A model generated the notes under the pieces. That model did not search any database, was not told where the DNA came from, and was given only the letters and a program-made list of their open reading frames with translations. This document shows positions 13,476 to 15,970 of a DNA stretch of 15,970 bases, piece by piece. The DNA comes from CAZNPW01 sp964575185. Its GTDB lineage: Bacteria; Pseudomonadota; Alphaproteobacteria; Rhodobacterales; Rhodobacteraceae. Every line of letters starts with the position of its first letter. Position 1 is the first letter of the stretch. The translations under genes were made by a program, and so were the position numbers. The stretch covers positions 1 through 15,970 of the forward strand of contig CAZNPW010000060.1 in the NCBI GenBank assembly GCA_964575185.1, written 5' to 3'.

Positions 13476-14087
13476 ATGCAGACAGTCAGGCAGATCGCGG
13501 AAGGGATCGTGGCGCGCGAGGGGGGGTTCGTCGACGATCCCGACGACCCCGGCGGGGCCACGAAATACGGCGTGACCGTGCACACGATGCGGCGGCTCGG
13601 CCTCGACCTGACGGGCGACGGCCAGGTCGATGCGTCCGACGTGCGCAAGATGACGGCGACGCAGGCGACCGACATCTACGAAGAGCACTATTTTCGTCGG
13701 CCCGGGATCGCGCGGCTGCCCCACGTGCTGCAGCCCACCGTCTTCGACATGTATGTCAACGCGGGGGCCAACGCGGTGCGGATCCTGCAGCGGCTCGTGA
13801 CCGCGATGGGGTTTCCCGCGGTCGATGACGGGATCATCGGGCCGAAGACCGTCGCGGCGGTGGCGGCGGCGGCCGGCGCCGCGCCGCGCCACATCGCCGA
13901 CGCCTACGCCATCGCGCGGCGCAACTACTACTACGCGCTCGCCGACGCGCGCCCGGCCAGCCGCAAATACGCGCGTCGGCGCGATGGCGGCAAGGGCGGC
14001 TGGATCACCCGGGCGGAAGAGTTCATGGACGCGCGCTGGCGGCTCAGCGACGCGCAGCATCGCGAAAGGGTCAGGGCATGGGACTGA
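13476..14087 (+). CDS. GH108 N-acetylmuramidase, GTA-type endolysin with a Ca-binding-like loop
   Basis: The 203-residue protein has an N-terminal GH108 domain (DUF847): AREGGFVDDPDDPGGATKYGVT with catalytic Glu at 15, and a C-terminal peptidoglycan-binding domain (PG_binding_3 type) with FDMYVNAGANAVRILQRLV and DDGIIGPKTVAAV. It should cleave peptidoglycan glycan strands. Residues 44-55 (DLTGDGQVDASD) fit a 12-residue EF-hand/dockerin calcium loop. There is no signal peptide, so it needs the holin, whose gene starts within its last ten bases. By family this corresponds to the endolysin of the Rhodobacter capsulatus GTA lysis pair. The ATG at 13476 has GCGGGGGTGG upstream. No phage structural genes are nearby. 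It is intact. Confidence 0.9.
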   Translation: MQTVRQIAEGIVAREGGFVDDPDDPGGATKYGVTVHTMRRLGLDLTGDGQVDASDVRKMTATQATDIYEEHYFRRPGIARLPHVLQPTVFDMYVNAGANAVRILQRLVTAMGFPAVDDGIIGPKTVAAVAAAAGAAPRHIADAYAIARRNYYYALADARPASRKYARRRDGGKGGWITRAEEFMDARWRLSDAQHRERVRAWD

Positions 14088-14560
14088 TACGGCAGCTTCT
14101 GGGACGCGGCGGCGTCGCCGCGCTCGGCGGGGTGGCCAAGGACGTGGCCGAGGTCTTCACGCCCAACTCCACCCGCCAGATGGAGCTCGATGCCGCGGCG
14201 ACGCAGGGCGCGCTGGCGCAGTTCGGGGCCGAGTTCGCGGCGGCGGGATCGGGCTGGTTCGACCGGCTGGTGAACGGGCTGAACCGGCTGCCGCGGCCCT
14301 TCATGGCCTTCGGCACGCTCGGCCTCTTCACCTTCGCCATGGTCGACCCCGCGCGCTTCGCCACGCGGATGCAGGGCCTCGACGCGGTGCCCGAGCCCTT
14401 GTGGTGGCTGCTGACGGCGGTCGTCGGCTTCTACTTCGGCGCGCGCGAGGCGCATTACTTCCGCTCTCGCGCCGCGGCGCGGCAGGCTCCGGCGGCCGCA
14501 CCGGCACCGGGCGCCTTCGACGACAACCCGGCCCTGGCGGAATGGGCCGCGGCGCGCTGA
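14078..14560 (+). CDS. GTA-type holin (three-TM holin family, PF11351-like)
   Basis: The 160-residue protein resembles the holin family named for gene-transfer-agent release (GTA_holin_3TM). It opens MGLIRQLLGRGGVAALGGVAKDVAEVFTPN, with a weakly hydrophobic first segment, then has clear membrane segments at about 70-87 (PFMAFGTLGLFTFAMVDP) and 105-125 (LWWLLTAVVGFYFGAREAHYF), and a soluble tail rich in Ala and Pro. It would form the inner-membrane pore that lets the muramidase reach the wall. ATG 14078 overlaps the muramidase stop by ten bases (ATGGGACTGA), so the two are coupled, in the order endolysin then holin. A REP-like element and an 18-bp palindrome follow the stop. Confidence 0.87.
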   Translation: MGLIRQLLGRGGVAALGGVAKDVAEVFTPNSTRQMELDAAATQGALAQFGAEFAAAGSGWFDRLVNGLNRLPRPFMAFGTLGLFTFAMVDPARFATRMQGLDAVPEPLWWLLTAVVGFYFGAREAHYFRSRAAARQAPAAAPAPGAFDDNPALAEWAAAR

Positions 14561-14583
14561 CCTGACGGACCCGCCCCCGGTCT

Positions 14584-14628
14584 TCATCTTCCCGCAAATA
14601 TCCCGGGGGTCCGGGGGCCGGCCCCCGG
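14584..14628 (+). repeat. REP-like element plus 18-bp palindrome, 3' of the holin gene (copy 2)
   Basis: The 25-bp motif TCATCTTCCCGC + AAATATCCCGGGG (14584-14608) differs at one base from the copy at 6676-6652 and again lies just after a stop codon in the same orientation as the gene (23 bp after the holin stop). A perfect 18-bp palindrome, CCGGGGGCCGGCCCCCGG (14611-14628), follows. It probably marks the 3' end of the plus-strand operon before argS. Confidence 0.6.
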
Positions 14629-14662
14629 TCCCGCACCCGCCGCCCGCGCGGCTTCCCCGCAG

Positions 14663-14691
14663 TTGACCGGACCCGCCGCCTCTGGCATCCC
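14663..14691 (+). promoter_or_regulatory. Possible argS promoter
   Basis: TTGACC (14663-14668, five of six) and CATCCC (14686-14691, two of six) are 17 bp apart, with a start expected near 14698, some 20 bp before the argS ATG. It lies just beyond the REP-like element, a sensible place for a new promoter. The poor -10 limits confidence. Confidence 0.35.
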
Positions 14692-14717
14692 ACCCCGGTC
14701 ATGCGGGATGCGATCGA

Positions 14718-15970
14718 ATGAACCTCTTTGCCGATCTGCGGGCGGTCGTGCTGGCGGGGATCGATGCCCTTCAGGCCGAGGGCCGGCTGCCCGCGGGCCT
14801 CGATCTGTCGGCCGTGGCGGTGGAGCCGCCGCGTGACGCGGGCCACGGCGACATGGCGACGAATGCCGCGATGGTGCTGGCCAAGCCCGCGGGCCTGGCC
14901 CCGCGCGCCGTTGCCGACGTGCTGCTTGCCCGGCTTCGGGCCGATCCGCGCGTGGCCGACGTGACCGTCGCGGGGCCGGGCTTCATCAACCTGCGGCTGG
15001 TGCCGCGGGTCTGGCAGGATCTGACCCGCACGATCCTGACCGACCCGGGTTACGGCGCGAGCGACATCGGCGCGGGCATCCGCGTCAACGTGGAGTTCGT
15101 CAGCGCCAACCCCACCGGCCCGATGCACGTGGGCCACGTCCGCGGCGCGGTCTTCGGCGACGCGCTGGCGCGGCTTCTGGCCTTCGCGGGCCACGACGTC
15201 ACGCGGGAATACTACATCAACGACGGCGGCGCGCAGGTCGACGTGCTGGCGCGGTCGGCCTACGAGCGCTACCGCGAGGCCTGCGGCCTGTCGCCCGAGA
15301 TCGCCGAGGGGCTCTATCCGGGCGACTACCTGATCCCCGTGGGACAGGCGCTGAAGGACCGCTTCGGCGACAGCCTGCTCGACAAGGGCGAGCACTCCTG
15401 GCTGGCCGAGGTGCGGGAGTTCGCGACCGCCCGCATGATGGCGATGATCCGCGCGGATCTGGCCACGCTCGGCGTCACGATGGATGTCTATTCCAGCGAG
15501 AAGGCGCTCTACGGCACCGGCCGGATCGAGGCGGCGATCGCGCGGCTGCGCGAGATGGATCTGATCTACGAGGGCACGCTCGCGCCGCCCAAGGGCAAGC
15601 TGCCCGAGGATTACGAGGACCGCGTCCAGACGCTGTTCCGCTCCACCGCCTTCGGCGACGACGTGGACCGCCCGGTGCGGAAGTCGGACGGGTCCTGGAC
15701 CTATTTCGCCCCCGACATCGCCTATCACTGGGACAAGGTCGACCGGGGTTTCGCCCATCTGGTCAACGTCTTCGGGGCTGACCACGGCGGTTATGTCAAG
15801 CGGCTGAAGGCGGTCGTGGCGGCCCTGTCGGGCGGGGCCACGACGCTGGATGTCAAGCTGATCCAGCTCGTGAAGCTGTTCAAGGACGGCCAGCCGTTCA
15901 AGATGAGCAAGCGCGCGGGCACCTTCGTGACGCTGCGCGACGTGGTGGAGCAGGCCGGGGCGGACGTGAC
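14718..15970 (+). CDS. argS: Arginyl-tRNA synthetase, N-terminal 417 codons (runs off right edge)
   Basis: This class I aminoacyl-tRNA synthetase charges tRNA-Arg. The ArgRS-specific N-terminal domain is at about 1-100 (GHGDMATNAAMVLAK, GPGFINLRL). The catalytic domain follows with EFVSANPTGPMHVGHVRGA, the HIGH-type motif being HVGH at 137-140, then EYYINDGGAQVDVL, FGADHGGYVKRLKA, and the KMSKR signature at 395-399. ATG 14718 gives the family N-terminus (MNLFADLRAVVLAG), although no good binding site precedes it. About 160-170 residues, including the anticodon-binding domain, lie outside the window. It follows the lysis pair by 157 bp and probably has its own promoter. Confidence 0.97.
   Translation, partial: MNLFADLRAVVLAGIDALQAEGRLPAGLDLSAVAVEPPRDAGHGDMATNAAMVLAKPAGLAPRAVADVLLARLRADPRVADVTVAGPGFINLRLVPRVWQDLTRTILTDPGYGASDIGAGIRVNVEFVSANPTGPMHVGHVRGAVFGDALARLLAFAGHDVTREYYINDGGAQVDVLARSAYERYREACGLSPEIAEGLYPGDYLIPVGQALKDRFGDSLLDKGEHSWLAEVREFATARMMAMIRADLATLGVTMDVYSSEKALYGTGRIEAAIARLREMDLIYEGTLAPPKGKLPEDYEDRVQTLFRSTAFGDDVDRPVRKSDGSWTYFAPDIAYHWDKVDRGFAHLVNVFGADHGGYVKRLKAVVAALSGGATTLDVKLIQLVKLFKDGQPFKMSKRAGTFVTLRDVVEQAGADV

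Noticed and set aside
13476..14560. Prophage remnant
   Set aside because: Apart from the muramidase and holin there are no integrase, capsid, tail or att-like repeats, and flanking genes are housekeeping.
14328..15785. Minus-strand 485-residue frame opposite argS
   Set aside because: Composition is shadow-like, and argS shows HIGH and KMSKR motifs on the plus strand.

Overview
The window is about 16 kb of very GC-rich, gene-dense chromosome from an alphaproteobacterium, most likely a member of the Rhodobacteraceae/Paracoccaceae (Rhodobacter or Paracoccus relatives). This rests on the gene order purL-bolA-grxD, the gene pair next to zapA, the acyltransferase-murI and argC-ccmE junctions, and a gene-transfer-agent (GTA) type holin/endolysin pair. 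All protein calls come from reading translations and motifs; no database search was run.

Layout. 1-807 (minus): the start of gap (glyceraldehyde-3-phosphate dehydrogenase, running off the left edge), preceded by a 47-residue hydrophobic protein. 865-2472 (plus): a DUF808 membrane protein and an acidic DUF2934-type protein. 2481-2548: three consecutive 22-bp palindromes between converging genes. 2555-4573 (minus): tkt, transketolase. 4734-5897 (plus): a coiled-coil protein, zapA and a periplasmic MliC/PliC-type lysozyme inhibitor, each overlapping the next. 5949-8834 (minus): purL, bolA and the CGFS glutaredoxin grxD. 8976-9145: a gap holding what reads as a complete small-RNA gene (sigma70-like promoter, two hairpins, intrinsic terminator) and a LysR-type dyad. 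9196-10089 (minus): a LysR regulator resembling LsrB/VtlR. 10205-14560 (plus): lysophospholipid acyltransferase, murI, argC, ccmE, a GH108 muramidase and a GTA-type holin. 14718 to the right edge (plus): argS, incomplete.

How the parts work together. Much of the window is housekeeping: central carbon metabolism (gap, tkt), division (zapA), purine synthesis (purL), Fe-S handling (bolA, grxD), cell-wall D-glutamate (murI), arginine (argC), cytochrome c maturation (ccmE) and translation (argS). Two parts stand out. First, the LsrB/VtlR-like regulator followed by an 83-nt sRNA with an exposed CCUCCC anti-Shine-Dalgarno motif recalls the rhizobial LsrB/VtlR-AbcR arrangement. The spacing CATG-N9-CATG occurs upstream of the sRNA and again upstream of lysR, suggesting a self-regulating regulator-sRNA circuit. 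Second, the muramidase/holin pair is a lysis cassette with no phage structural genes nearby, as expected for GTA release genes located away from the GTA structural cluster.

No tRNA, rRNA, CRISPR array, insertion sequence or transposase was seen. The many very long overlapping open frames on opposite strands are GC-driven shadows.
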